Shown in pieces: positions 21,106 to 30,056 of a stretch of DNA of 64,000 nt; the first letter of the stretch is position 1; each line of letters opens with the position of its first letter. This stretch comes from Zoogloea sp041911615 (GTDB taxonomy: Bacteria; Pseudomonadota; Gammaproteobacteria; Burkholderiales; Rhodocyclaceae), in NCBI RefSeq assembly GCF_041911615.1, contig NZ_JAYROR010000001.1, forward strand, positions 22,032-86,031, written 5' to 3'. The position numbers and the translations under genes were made by a program. The notes under the pieces were generated by a model, which had not been told where the DNA came from, made no database searches, and saw nothing but the letters and a program-made list of their open reading frames with translations.

Positions 21106-22185
21106 TCAGCAGCAGGCGTCGATGCTGGCGCGAATGTCGTCGGCGCGGGCTTCGGCAGTGATCACCGCATGCCCGATCGCCTTGAGGAGCACGAGACGCA
21201 GCGTGCCGTCGGTCACTTTCTTGTCGTGGGCCATCAGTTCGAGATAGCGCTCGGCACCCAGCCGCGCCCCCTTGACCGGCAGGCCGGCGCGGCGATGGAT
21301 GGCGACGACCCGCTCCACGTCCGCATCGGTGAGCCAGCCGAGGCGACGGGACAGATCCGCGGCCATGACGGCACCGGCCGCGACCGCCTCGCCATGCAGC
21401 CATTCGCCGTAGCCCAGCCCGGTCTCGATGGCGTGACCGAAGGTGTGGCCGAGATTGAGCGTCGCACGTTCGCCCTGCTCGGTCTCGTCGGCGGTAACCA
21501 CCTCTGCCTTGTTGCGGCAGGAGCGCTCGACAGCCTCGGCAAGGGCATCGGGGTCCCGCGCCAGCAGACGCTCGACGTTCGCCTCGATCCATTCGAGAAA
21601 GGGAAGATCGCGGATCAGGCCATACTTGATGACTTCGGCCAGACCGGCCTTCAGCTCCCGGTCCGGCAGGGTGTTGAGGGCGGTGGTGTCGGCAAGCACC
21701 AGCTTAGGCTGGTAAAAGGCGCCGATCATGTTCTTGCCGAGAGGATGATTGATCGCGGTCTTGCCGCCGACCGACGAATCGACCTGGGACAGCAGGGTCG
21801 TCGGCACCTGGATGAAGGGCACGCCGCGCTGGTAGGTCGCGGCGGCGAAACCGACCATGTCGCCGATGACCCCGCCACCGAGGGCGATCAGCGTCGTGCT
21901 GCGGTCGCAGCGCTCGGCGAGGAGACCGTCGAAGATCAGGTTGAGGGTCTGCCAATCCTTGTGCGCCTCACCGTCGGGCAGGACGATCCGCGTCACCCTG
22001 AGCCCCTGGGCTTCGAGGCCGGCGACGAAGGCGTCGAGATACAGCGGGCCGACCACGTCGTTGGTGATGACGGCAATGCGCCGGGTCTTGAGATGCGGAA
22101 GGATCAGCGCGGGATTGGAGAGCAGCCCGGCCCCGATGTGGATCGGGTAGCTGCGTTCGGCCAGTTCAACGTTCAGAGTGCGCAT
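21106..22185 (-). CDS. aroB: 3-dehydroquinate synthase
   Basis: AroB cyclises DAHP to 3-dehydroquinate, step two of the shikimate pathway, with NAD and a divalent metal. The 359-residue protein shows the NAD-binding GGGVIGDMVGFAAATYQRG region, the VDSSVGGKTAINHPLGKNMIG substrate site and the metal-binding His of TLNLGHTFGHAIE. It overlaps aroK by 13 bases and precedes dgt. Nothing is unusual. Confidence 0.97.
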   Translation of the reverse strand: MRTLNVELAERSYPIHIGAGLLSNPALILPHLKTRRIAVITNDVVGPLYLDAFVAGLEAQGLRVTRIVLPDGEAHKDWQTLNLIFDGLLAERCDRSTTLIALGGGVIGDMVGFAAATYQRGVPFIQVPTTLLSQVDSSVGGKTAINHPLGKNMIGAFYQPKLVLADTTALNTLPDRELKAGLAEVIKYGLIRDLPFLEWIEANVERLLARDPDALAEAVERSCRNKAEVVTADETEQGERATLNLGHTFGHAIETGLGYGEWLHGEAVAAGAVMAADLSRRLGWLTDADVERVVAIHRRAGLPVKGARLGAERYLELMAHDKKVTDGTLRLVLLKAIGHAVITAEARADDIRASIDACC

Positions 22186-22700
22186 ATCGCCTGCAATTCC
22201 TTTTCGATCAGCCTCACCATCGCGTGGGGCGTACCGCGGCCGCCCTCGACGATGATGTGGGCAACCTCGCGGTAGAGGGGGTCTCGGGCGACGTAGAGAT
22301 CCTGCAAGCGCCCCTTCGGATCCGGCACCTGCAACAGTGGGCGCGTGCGGTCATGACGCGTCCGTTCCCACAGGACGGGCGGCGTCACGTTGAGGTAGAT
22401 CACCACGCCCCGTTCGGCGAGCATCGCCCGGTTTTCCGGCCGGGTGACCGCGCCGCCGCCGGTGGCGAGGATCAGGTCCGTCTCCTGAGTCAGTGCGTCG
22501 AGGGTCTGCGTCTCGCGACGCCGGAAGCCCTCCTCGCCCTCGATCTCGAAGATCGTCGGGATCTTCACGCCGGTTCGCGCTTCGATCTCCTGATCGCAAT
22601 CGACAAAACGTCGGCCGAGACGCTTTGCAAGCTCCCGGCCGACGGTGGTCTTCCCCGAGCCGGGCATGCCGACTAGGACGATACTGCAAGGTGACTTCAA
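22173..22700 (-). CDS. aroK: Shikimate kinase
   Basis: AroK phosphorylates shikimate at O3. The 175-residue protein has the P-loop GMPGSGKTTVGRELA near 11-25, the Asp/Arg shikimate contacts (DCDQEIE, FRRRE) and the GGGAV substrate loop. The start is a TTG at 22700 giving MKSPCSIVLVG; no in-frame ATG exists before the P-loop, so the rare start seems genuine. It sits 33 bp behind the Ig-like lipoprotein gene and overlaps aroB, in a pil-aro arrangement common in beta- and gammaproteobacteria. Confidence 0.96.
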   Translation of the reverse strand: MKSPCSIVLVGMPGSGKTTVGRELAKRLGRRFVDCDQEIEARTGVKIPTIFEIEGEEGFRRRETQTLDALTQETDLILATGGGAVTRPENRAMLAERGVVIYLNVTPPVLWERTRHDRTRPLLQVPDPKGRLQDLYVARDPLYREVAHIIVEGGRGTPHAMVRLIEKELQAICAL

Positions 22701-22733
22701 ACTTGTTCCCGGGTCCAGATAAAGGCCAAGCGC

Positions 22734-24779
22734 TTACTGGATGACGATGGTCCGATAGCTCACCACATTGGCGGGCGTTGTCAGCTGGAGCGTGACGGTG
22801 CCAGTCACCGAAGAGCCGCTGCACTTGGTATCGATGAAGAGCGTATGGAAAGTCCCGCCCAGCGCGGACGTATTCGGCACTTTATCGGGTACTACCGGCT
22901 TCGTGTAGGCGACGTCGATGGACGGCAACCACTGCAAGGTGTCGGTTATCGCGCTTATCGTCGTGCCTGCCGGCAACGGGTTGTTGTTCTCGTCGGCGAC
23001 GCGGAAAGTGAAAGCCCCGGAGCAGCCCTGCGTATTGAAAGTACTGGGCGACAGCGATCCGATGTTGGCACTCGAAAGCGTAATGACCGCAGTCCGGCGC
23101 ACGTGCGCAGAACCCCACTGACCATCGCAGGTATTCGCTTTGTAAGGCGCATTGTAGTAGCGCCCGTCAGCCGGATAGGCGGGACACGCAGACGTGTTGG
23201 CCGCATTGAAGGCGATTTCGCGTTCCCCTGACTGCCATGCACCGTCTTCATTGTTGTCGATGAATGCGTCGCCCAGATCACGGAACGGCTCGTTTGCATC
23301 CCACGTATTGTTGGTGTTCAGGTCATCAAAGCTCTCTTCGCCCTGAGCATACGCAAGGACCGTCACCCGTCCATTCGACGGCCGGAAGTTCGCCGAGGTG
23401 AACTTCACCGAGCACGCACCATCGGTCGTATTGCACGAGGGCTGGACGCCAGCGCCTTCGCTGATGAAATTGACCACGGTGCCGTTCGGGACGGGATTGC
23501 CCAGACGGTCATACGCATGCACGGTCAGGTCCGTCTGCTTTCCATCGATCAGCCAGCCTTCGATGTTGAAGGTATCGACCGCGAGCGAGAAACGATCCTG
23601 AGTGGGGCGTCCGGTGGAGATGGTCAGGTTCGGCGACAGGCTGCGGATCGCCGAATTTTCATCGAGCGTCGCGATGACCCAGACCGGCGTCGGCACAGTC
23701 CCCGCGGATACGGTCACGCCGACCAGGCCGGACGCGTCGGACGTGCCCTGAACGATGCCACTTGCCTGGCTGTTGAGCTTGATGCCACCAACGCGCGTCG
23801 ACAAGTCGAAGTTCACCTTCTTCGACGCCATCGGCGCATTCTTGCCATCGACGACCTTGAAGGTCACCACGGAATCGGAGGACAACCCATCCCCGCCGGT
23901 TCCTGCCAGCACGATGGAAGCCGGGGTCGCCGAAATGAAACTCACGTTCGAAGCCTGGGGCGGCGCAACCGTGATGCGAACCTGCGCCGTCGTGCCCTGA
24001 ATCGACGCGGTGATCGTATCGTCGCCAGCGCAGCCGTTGTCGGTATAGGTTGCGGTCGCCACGCCGTTGACGGTCGCTACGGTGGGCGTGAGCGTGGCTT
24101 TGGCGGGCGTCGCGCTGGCGCAGGACGAGATGAAGGACACGACCTGGGTCTCGGAGGTCGTCACGCCATTCAACAGGACTTTCACCGAGACGGACGTGCT
24201 GCCGTAGGCGCCGAGGGAAGCGCTTGCTGCCGCGAGGTTCTGGAGACTCAGCGTTCCGGGGCTGACGCTGTAGGCGGCGCTGCCGGTCACGATCGTCCCG
24301 TCGATATCGGCGGACACAGTAACCCGGCCGGCGCCCTCAGCGGTGACATTGGCCGCCAGAACGGTAATCGACGCGGTCCCGTCGCTGCCGGTCAGGCGCG
24401 TGCCGGAGGCAGGGTCGAGTACAGCCAGGGTGGGCGCCGAACTGGTGAACGTGACGAGCTTTCCGGACAGCAAGGCGCCGGTCGGCGAGGTCACGGTCGC
24501 AATCACCTTGAGCGGCTTGCCGGTGGTCAATGAGGTGCTCGCCTGGTTCGTCGTTGCATCGACGAGGGCCAGCGTAAGCGTCGGGGTCGCGGTGGTAGTC
24601 GTCCCCGAGCCTGAAGACCCCGAACCCGTACTCCCCGAACAGCTGATGTAGCCCCCCGGACAACCAGTGGAGCCACCACCCCCGCCGCCGCCACCGCAGC
24701 CTGCAATGGCAGACATGGCGATCACCACGACGGCGAAACGGATTTTCGAGAACAGCCTGAGGGCACCAAAGTCACTCAT
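22734..24779 (-). CDS. Large Ig-like (Big-type) surface lipoprotein in the pilus operon
   Basis: No named gene is recognised. The 681-residue product starts with a lipoprotein signal (hydrophobic core VVVIAMSAIAGC, Cys about residue 27), then an eight-glycine run and a Ser/Gly/Thr-rich linker. Repeated ~100-residue beta-rich modules follow, of the bacterial Ig-like (Big_1, invasin-like) kind: motifs such as SDGTASITV, VNGVATATY and DASGLVGVTV recur at similar spacing. Around residues 480-518 lie two Asp/Asn-rich loops (DLNTNNTWDANE and DNNEDGAWQSGE) resembling calcium-binding loops. An AAGGA is seven bases before the chosen ATG at 24779. It follows pilQ by 26 bp, so co-expression with the pilus machine is likely; a role in pilus function or adhesion is inference. 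Confidence 0.8.
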   Translation of the reverse strand: MSDFGALRLFSKIRFAVVVIAMSAIAGCGGGGGGGGSTGCPGGYISCSGSTGSGSSGSGTTTTATPTLTLALVDATTNQASTSLTTGKPLKVIATVTSPTGALLSGKLVTFTSSAPTLAVLDPASGTRLTGSDGTASITVLAANVTAEGAGRVTVSADIDGTIVTGSAAYSVSPGTLSLQNLAAASASLGAYGSTSVSVKVLLNGVTTSETQVVSFISSCASATPAKATLTPTVATVNGVATATYTDNGCAGDDTITASIQGTTAQVRITVAPPQASNVSFISATPASIVLAGTGGDGLSSDSVVTFKVVDGKNAPMASKKVNFDLSTRVGGIKLNSQASGIVQGTSDASGLVGVTVSAGTVPTPVWVIATLDENSAIRSLSPNLTISTGRPTQDRFSLAVDTFNIEGWLIDGKQTDLTVHAYDRLGNPVPNGTVVNFISEGAGVQPSCNTTDGACSVKFTSANFRPSNGRVTVLAYAQGEESFDDLNTNNTWDANEPFRDLGDAFIDNNEDGAWQSGEREIAFNAANTSACPAYPADGRYYNAPYKANTCDGQWGSAHVRRTAVITLSSANIGSLSPSTFNTQGCSGAFTFRVADENNNPLPAGTTISAITDTLQWLPSIDVAYTKPVVPDKVPNTSALGGTFHTLFIDTKCSGSSVTGTVTLQLTTPANVVSYRTIVIQ

Positions 24780-24805
24780 TCGGATTTCCTTTGCAGAACA
24801 CGGCA

Positions 24806-26986
24806 TCAACGCAACCCGAGCTGATCGTTAATGATGCGGGGCGTGATGAAGACAAGCAGCTCGGTCTTGTTGTCCTTCCGTTCGTTGGTCCGGAAGAGAT
24901 AGCCGAGCACGGGCACATCGCCAAGCAGCGGGATCTTTGTCGTGGTATTGGAAGTATCCTGAGTGTATATACCACCAATCACGATCGTACCGCCATTTTC
25001 CACCACGACTTCTGTCTTGACGTGCTTGGTGTCGATGGGAACACCGGAGGTCAGCGACACGTCGAAGCGCGGCGAATCCTTGTTAACATCGAGCGCCATC
25101 ATGATCTTGCCGTCCGGCGTGACCTGCGGCTTGACCTTCAGTGCGAGGTTCGCCTTGCGGAACGACACGCTCGTCGCGCCGGAACTGGTGGCCGAGTTAT
25201 ACGGAATTTCGACACCCTGCTCGATGATGGCTTCAGCCTTATCGGCGGTCATCACACGCGGACGGGAAACGACCTTGCCCCGACCGTCGGCTTCGAGGGC
25301 GGAGACCTCGAGATCAATGTAGCGTGTCGCCGCGCTGTTCCATAGCGCCAGCGAGAAGGCTCCCGCCTGCTTGTTGTTGATCGTCGACGCCGGCAGATTG
25401 ACCCCAAGGGCATCGTTGAAGTTCGGCATGGTGACGATCTGACCAGCCTGATAGCCGGTGTTCGACAAGTTACCGGTACCGAAGGTGTTGCGATAAACCT
25501 GCACGCCGCCGGTCGTGGTGCCCAGCACCCCGCCCGTCTTGCCGCCAAAACCAAGACGCACGCCCAGGTTTCGGGTGAAGGTGTCGGAAGCCTCGACGAT
25601 CTGCGCCTCGATCAGCACCTGACGAACTTCGACGTCGATCTCGGCGATCAGGCGGCGCATCTCCTCGAGGCGTGACGGGATGTCGTTGACGAAAATCTTG
25701 TTGCTGCGCTCGTCGGGCACCACGCTGCCGCGCTTCGAGAGGACGGTCTGATCCTTGCTCTTGAGGAACTCGGCGACGCTCTTGGCCTTGTGATAGTTGA
25801 TCTGGAAGCTCTCGGTGCGCAGCGGTTCGAGATCGCCGATCTGGGCACGGGCTTCAAGGTCGAGCTTCTCGCGGGCGGCGAGTTCGTCGCGCGGGGCAAT
25901 CCAGATCACATTGCCGTTCTTGCGCATGTCGAGACCGCGAGCCTGCAGGATGATGTCGAGCGCCTGATCCCACGGCACATCCTTCAACCGCAGGGTCAGA
26001 TTACCCTGCACCGAATCGCTGGTGATGATGTTGAAGTTGGTGAAGTCTGCGATGACCTGCAGCACCGACCGGACATCGATGTTCTGGAAGTTCAGCGACA
26101 GCTTCTCGCCACCGAAACGCCCCTTGCCGGCGCCCTGGATGAGCTTGTTCGGATCTTCGCGGACCGGCTTCACCTCGAGAACGAACTGATTGTCGCTCTG
26201 ATAGGCGTTATGCTCCCACAAACCCTTCGGCGTGACGGTCATGCGGACGTTGCCACCCTGGGTCTGGGTCACCACGCTGGAGACCGGCGTACCAAAGTCG
26301 ACCACGTCGAGCTTGCGACGAAGCTGCTCGGGCGCATCGGTCTTGAGGAAATCGACGATCAGGCTGGTGCCCTGCTGACGGATGTCGATACCCGCGTTGG
26401 CATCCGACAGATCGACGACAAGACGGCCCTCGCCATCCTTGCCACGACGGAAATTGATATCGCGAATGGAGTGGCGCTCACCCTGCGAGGCCAGCGCGGG
26501 CGCCGCGAACTGCGACGATTGGGCGACGACCATGCCGGTCGCCTCCTTGACCTGGGAGGTCGCCAGCGTGATCAAGACATCGTTGCCGTCGATTCGCGTG
26601 TCGTAGGGGTAGACGCGGGAGAGATTCAGGACCAGCCGGGTCCGGTCTCCAACCTGGACGACGTTGACGCTGCGCAGATCACCCGTGTTGAGCACCTGAC
26701 TGTTACGCCCGAGGGCATTCGCCGTATCGGGAAAATCAAAGGCGATCCGCGCGGGATTGGCGACACTGAAACTGCCAGGCAATGCCGCCAACGGCTGAGC
26801 CAGCGTGAGCTTGAGAATGATGTTGCCGCCCTGCTCGGCGGCAATGATCTTCTCGATCCGGTTGGCGGCCTGCGCCGCCGCGCCAGGCGGGGTCTGCGCG
26901 ATCGCAGCGGCGATCGGCGTCAGGCTGCCGAAACACGCCGCCAAAACCCATGCGCCAAGCTTGACGCCAGAGCGTCTCATTTTCAT
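24806..26986 (-). CDS. pilQ: Type IV pilus outer-membrane secretin PilQ
   Basis: PilQ forms the gated ring through which pili cross the outer membrane. The 726-residue protein begins with a signal peptide (MKMRRSGVKLGAWVLAACFG...AAAIAQ). It carries two AMIN-type domains (about 40-270), an STN/N0 domain (LNFQNIDVRSVLQVIADF), an N1 domain and the C-terminal secretin core (VPVLGYLFRTNERKDNKTEL). The start at 26986 is chosen for GGAGG seven bases upstream and because the upstream in-frame extension lacks signal-peptide character. It overlaps the pilP stop by four bases. Confidence 0.97.
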   Translation of the reverse strand: MKMRRSGVKLGAWVLAACFGSLTPIAAAIAQTPPGAAAQAANRIEKIIAAEQGGNIILKLTLAQPLAALPGSFSVANPARIAFDFPDTANALGRNSQVLNTGDLRSVNVVQVGDRTRLVLNLSRVYPYDTRIDGNDVLITLATSQVKEATGMVVAQSSQFAAPALASQGERHSIRDINFRRGKDGEGRLVVDLSDANAGIDIRQQGTSLIVDFLKTDAPEQLRRKLDVVDFGTPVSSVVTQTQGGNVRMTVTPKGLWEHNAYQSDNQFVLEVKPVREDPNKLIQGAGKGRFGGEKLSLNFQNIDVRSVLQVIADFTNFNIITSDSVQGNLTLRLKDVPWDQALDIILQARGLDMRKNGNVIWIAPRDELAAREKLDLEARAQIGDLEPLRTESFQINYHKAKSVAEFLKSKDQTVLSKRGSVVPDERSNKIFVNDIPSRLEEMRRLIAEIDVEVRQVLIEAQIVEASDTFTRNLGVRLGFGGKTGGVLGTTTGGVQVYRNTFGTGNLSNTGYQAGQIVTMPNFNDALGVNLPASTINNKQAGAFSLALWNSAATRYIDLEVSALEADGRGKVVSRPRVMTADKAEAIIEQGVEIPYNSATSSGATSVSFRKANLALKVKPQVTPDGKIMMALDVNKDSPRFDVSLTSGVPIDTKHVKTEVVVENGGTIVIGGIYTQDTSNTTTKIPLLGDVPVLGYLFRTNERKDNKTELLVFITPRIINDQLGLR

Positions 26987-27516
26987 TTCTTCCCCTCCTG
27001 AGGCGCCTGCTCTTGCAGTTGCAGCGTACTGATGCGTTCGGTCCATTCACCGTTGGCGTCTTCGACGAGTTCCTTCAAGGTAACCTCCGTCTCCGAGATG
27101 GCGGTGATCTGACCATAATTTTGTCCGAGATAATTGCCGACCTTGACCTGATGCAACGTCTTGTCGGCGACGATGATGGCGTGGGACTGACCGCGCTTCA
27201 TCAGCACCCCGACCATCTTCAACGATTCCAGCGGATAGGATTCCAGCGGCTCGCGACGCCGGTTGGCGTCCGGCACGAACTGGCCCGACTTCTTATCCGG
27301 CTCCAGTTTGGCGGCCCGGAAGGGGTCGACCTTGCCGGCCCCCTGGTAACTCACCGGCACCACCTCCTGAATCGGCGGCAGCGGCTTCAGATTGGGCTTG
27401 AACCCCTGGGAGTTCTCGTCCATCCACTTGCGCAGATCATCCTGCTCGTCACCGCAGCCCGACAGCAGCAGGACGGCAGCTACCGGCAGCAGCGCGGTCA
27501 ATCGAACGATTCTCAT
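26983..27516 (-). CDS. pilP: Type IV pilus inner-membrane lipoprotein PilP
   Basis: PilP is a periplasmic lipoprotein that links the PilNO inner-membrane complex to the PilQ secretin. The 177-residue protein has a clear lipobox (VAAVLLLSGC, Cys21), a Pro-rich disordered segment (about 35-70) and the small beta-sandwich C-terminal domain (SLKMVGVLMKRGQSHAIIVAD read in parts). Both ends overlap their neighbours by four bases. Confidence 0.96.
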   Translation of the reverse strand: MRIVRLTALLPVAAVLLLSGCGDEQDDLRKWMDENSQGFKPNLKPLPPIQEVVPVSYQGAGKVDPFRAAKLEPDKKSGQFVPDANRRREPLESYPLESLKMVGVLMKRGQSHAIIVADKTLHQVKVGNYLGQNYGQITAISETEVTLKELVEDANGEWTERISTLQLQEQAPQEGKK

Positions 27517-28187
27517 TTGGCGGCCTTTTCCTTAGCCTTTTCCTTGCGCAGCTTGGCCACTTCCTCGTCGTCGAGATAGCGGTAGGTCACAGCCGTCGCA
27601 TCGAACTTGAGGCTGCCCTCCTTCTGCGCCTCGATCGCGACGTCGTTGAGCGTGACGATCCGGGGCATCTGGGCAACATCGCTCACGAACTCGCCCAGAT
27701 CGTGATAGCTGCCGACGACACGCACCGCGATCGGAAGCTCGGCGTAGAAATCCTTCATGCTTTCGGTGCCGGGCTTGAACAGCTCGAACTGCAACCCACG
27801 CCCGAGACCCGCCTGGTTGATGTCGGCGAGCAAGGACTCCATCTCCGAACGGTTGGGCAACTGCTTGAGCAAGGCGCCGAACTGGCGATCGATCTCGCTG
27901 AGCTGACGCTTGTATTCAGGCAGATTGACGGCCTGCTCCTTCTTGTCCCGCCATTCCTGCTTGAGATTGGTCTCTTCTGCGCGCTTGGTCTCGAGCTGCT
28001 CCCACTGGGCACTCCAGTCGAGCCACCAGCCACCCACGACGATGGCGAGGAAGACCGCCACCAGGAAAGCCACCCGCGGCGCCAGCGGCCACTGCCCGGG
28101 ATCGTTGGGATCGAGCCCCCTGAAGTCACGCAGCAGGCTCTGGTAATCGAGATTGCGAAGCCCTTCCATCGACAGCCTGGAACTCAT
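27513..28187 (-). CDS. pilO: Type IV pilus inner-membrane protein PilO
   Basis: PilO dimerises with PilN to form the periplasmic alignment complex of the pilus machine. The 224-residue protein has a short cytosolic N-terminus, one membrane segment (WPLAPRVAFLVAVFLAIVVGG, about 33-53), a coiled-coil (55-105) and a ferredoxin-like periplasmic domain. A Lys-rich tail ends the chain. It overlaps pilN and pilP by four bases each. Confidence 0.95.
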   Translation of the reverse strand: MSSRLSMEGLRNLDYQSLLRDFRGLDPNDPGQWPLAPRVAFLVAVFLAIVVGGWWLDWSAQWEQLETKRAEETNLKQEWRDKKEQAVNLPEYKRQLSEIDRQFGALLKQLPNRSEMESLLADINQAGLGRGLQFELFKPGTESMKDFYAELPIAVRVVGSYHDLGEFVSDVAQMPRIVTLNDVAIEAQKEGSLKFDATAVTYRYLDDEEVAKLRKEKAKEKAAK

Positions 28188-28807
28188 AGCGGCTTACCTC
28201 CCGCATTCGCGGCGCCGCCCACGACGACCGCCTTTCCTTTCTGCTTGCCCATGGGGTCTTCCGTCTTCGAACGCTCGATGCTGACGTTCAGACTGAATTC
28301 GCTGACCCGCCGGTTGTTGAGTGTCGCCGCCTTCACCTCGACCAGATCGGCGCGCTCCAGATTGGGGGACGCCTCGAGGTTGCGCATCAGATTCGAGACC
28401 CGCGCGTTGGACTGGGCATAGCCCACGAGATTGATCCGCGACCCCGTCTGCTTAAGCGCGCGCAGATAGACGCCCTCCGGCATCTGGTTGGCCAGCTCGT
28501 TGAAGATCTGCACGGTTTCGGTGCGATTGACCTGCAGGGATTCGATCACCTGCTTGCGCGACAGCAAGGCTTCGGCCTGCTCGCGCAGCCCTTTGATCTC
28601 GGCGATTTCCTTGTCGAGTTCGGCGATCTGCTCTTTCAGGAAGACGTTTTTCTCTTCCTGGCTCTCGACGTAGCCCGCGATGACCGAATGCCCCACAAAC
28701 CAGACGACCAGACCGGAGATCGCCGCCACCGCGGCAAGAAGCCAGAACTGCTGCCGACGCGCCTTGCGCTTTTCTTCCCGATGGGGAAGCAGGTTGATAC
28801 GAATCAC
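28184..28807 (-). CDS. pilN: Type IV pilus inner-membrane protein PilN
   Basis: PilN binds cytosolic PilM through its N-terminal peptide and PilO in the periplasm. The 207-residue product begins (V)IRINLLPHREEKRKAR; the INLLP motif is the known PilM-binding element. One membrane segment (FWLLAAVAAISGLVVWFVG), a coiled-coil (55-90) and a ferredoxin-like domain follow. The GTG at 28807 overlaps the pilM stop as GTGA and places INLLP at the very start; longer in-frame extensions have no such logic. Confidence 0.95.
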   Translation of the reverse strand: MIRINLLPHREEKRKARRQQFWLLAAVAAISGLVVWFVGHSVIAGYVESQEEKNVFLKEQIAELDKEIAEIKGLREQAEALLSRKQVIESLQVNRTETVQIFNELANQMPEGVYLRALKQTGSRINLVGYAQSNARVSNLMRNLEASPNLERADLVEVKAATLNNRRVSEFSLNVSIERSKTEDPMGKQKGKAVVVGGAANAGGKPL

Positions 28808-29880
28808 GAATCGAACCTCCGCAACGCGAGCCCGCAGGCCACCAACAGGGCCGGCGCATCGACAGCCAGATTTTTGGGTCGGATCTTGGAACTCAGACTC
28901 ATGCTCGCAAACGGATTGGCAACCTGCGTCTCGACCTGGGTACGGCCTGCCACGGTTTCGGCCAGCCCCGGAATGACTGCACAACCGCCGGCAAGCACGA
29001 TGTGATCCACCTGGTTGAACTGGGTCGAGGTGAAGAAGAACTGCAGCGCCCGCGAAACCTCGAGCGCCAGCGAGTCCATGAAGGGGCGCAGCAGTTCGCT
29101 CTCGTAGCTCTCGGGCAGCGAACCGGTACGCTTGGTGCTTTCTGCCTCTTCGATCGACATGCCGAAGTGGCGCATGATGTCCTGGGTCAGGAGGAAACCG
29201 CCAAAGGCCTGCTCGCGCGCATAGACCTGCACGCCGTTGCGCAGCACCGAAACGTTCATCACGTTGGCGCCCGCATCGACCAGGGCAATGATCTTGTCCT
29301 CGCCGTGCCCCGGCAGCTGCGCCTGAACCAGTTCGAAGGCGGAGAGCGCCGCGTAGGATTCGACATCCATCACCAACGCCTTGAGTCCGGCGGCTTCGGC
29401 CGCGGCCACCCGGTCGGCAACCTTTTCCTTGCGCGACGCGGCGATCAGCACTTCGTCCTCGTCCGCACCGGATGCAGCCGGGCCGATGACCTGGAAATCG
29501 AGATTCACTTCGTCGAGGGCAAACGGGATGTACTGATTGGCCTCGGACTCGACCTGGACCTCGAGTTCCTGGTCGCGCAAGCCGGCAGGCAGGATGATCT
29601 TCTTGGTGATCACCGCCGAGGCAGGTAGCGCCATCGCGACAAACTTGGTGGTGGTGCCCAGCCGGCGCCAGCTGCGGCGAATCGCCTCCGCCACCGCATC
29701 GAAATTGGCGATGTTGCCGTCGGACACGGCCTCGCGGGGCAGGGCCTCGATCGCGTAGCGCTCGACCCGATACCCGCCCCCGGAAACAGCCGACAACTCG
29801 ACCATCTTGACCGACGACGACGAGATGTCGACGCCAATCAGCGGACGCGCCCTGGGGCTGAGAAAGGATAGGTCGATCAC
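28804..29880 (-). CDS. pilM: Type IV pilus assembly actin-like ATPase PilM
   Basis: PilM is a cytoplasmic actin-like protein that binds PilN and links the pilus motor to the alignment complex. The 358-residue protein shows the phosphate-1 motif GVDISSSSVKMVEL near 16-29, a second nucleotide motif (ALVDAGANVMNVSV) and the adenosine motif (IVLAGGCAVIPGL). It starts with GTG at 29880, with AGGA about seven bases upstream, and leads the pilMNOPQ operon. Confidence 0.96.
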   Translation of the reverse strand: MIDLSFLSPRARPLIGVDISSSSVKMVELSAVSGGGYRVERYAIEALPREAVSDGNIANFDAVAEAIRRSWRRLGTTTKFVAMALPASAVITKKIILPAGLRDQELEVQVESEANQYIPFALDEVNLDFQVIGPAASGADEDEVLIAASRKEKVADRVAAAEAAGLKALVMDVESYAALSAFELVQAQLPGHGEDKIIALVDAGANVMNVSVLRNGVQVYAREQAFGGFLLTQDIMRHFGMSIEEAESTKRTGSLPESYESELLRPFMDSLALEVSRALQFFFTSTQFNQVDHIVLAGGCAVIPGLAETVAGRTQVETQVANPFASMSLSSKIRPKNLAVDAPALLVACGLALRRFDS

Positions 29881-30056
29881 AAAAAAGTCCTGAAAATTCT
29901 TTATGTTAGACGCAATTACAACAATCTACATGAAATCCTAACAACAACCATGACAGGTGTAAAGCAAGTCCCTGTTAAACACCGCATCGCCACACGGGCG
30001 GCAAACGGGTCGTACTCGTATAATGCGGCACTTCGAACTTGCCTCCTGCTCCTGCC
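29881..30056. promoter_or_regulatory. Divergent promoter region pilM / ponA
   Basis: The 176-bp gap has an AT-rich half next to pilM (29881-29965) and a perfect TATAAT at 30019-30024, 33 bp before the ponA ATG. No good -35 pairs with this -10. The arrangement of ponA divergent from pilMNOPQ is conserved across many proteobacteria. Confidence 0.5.
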
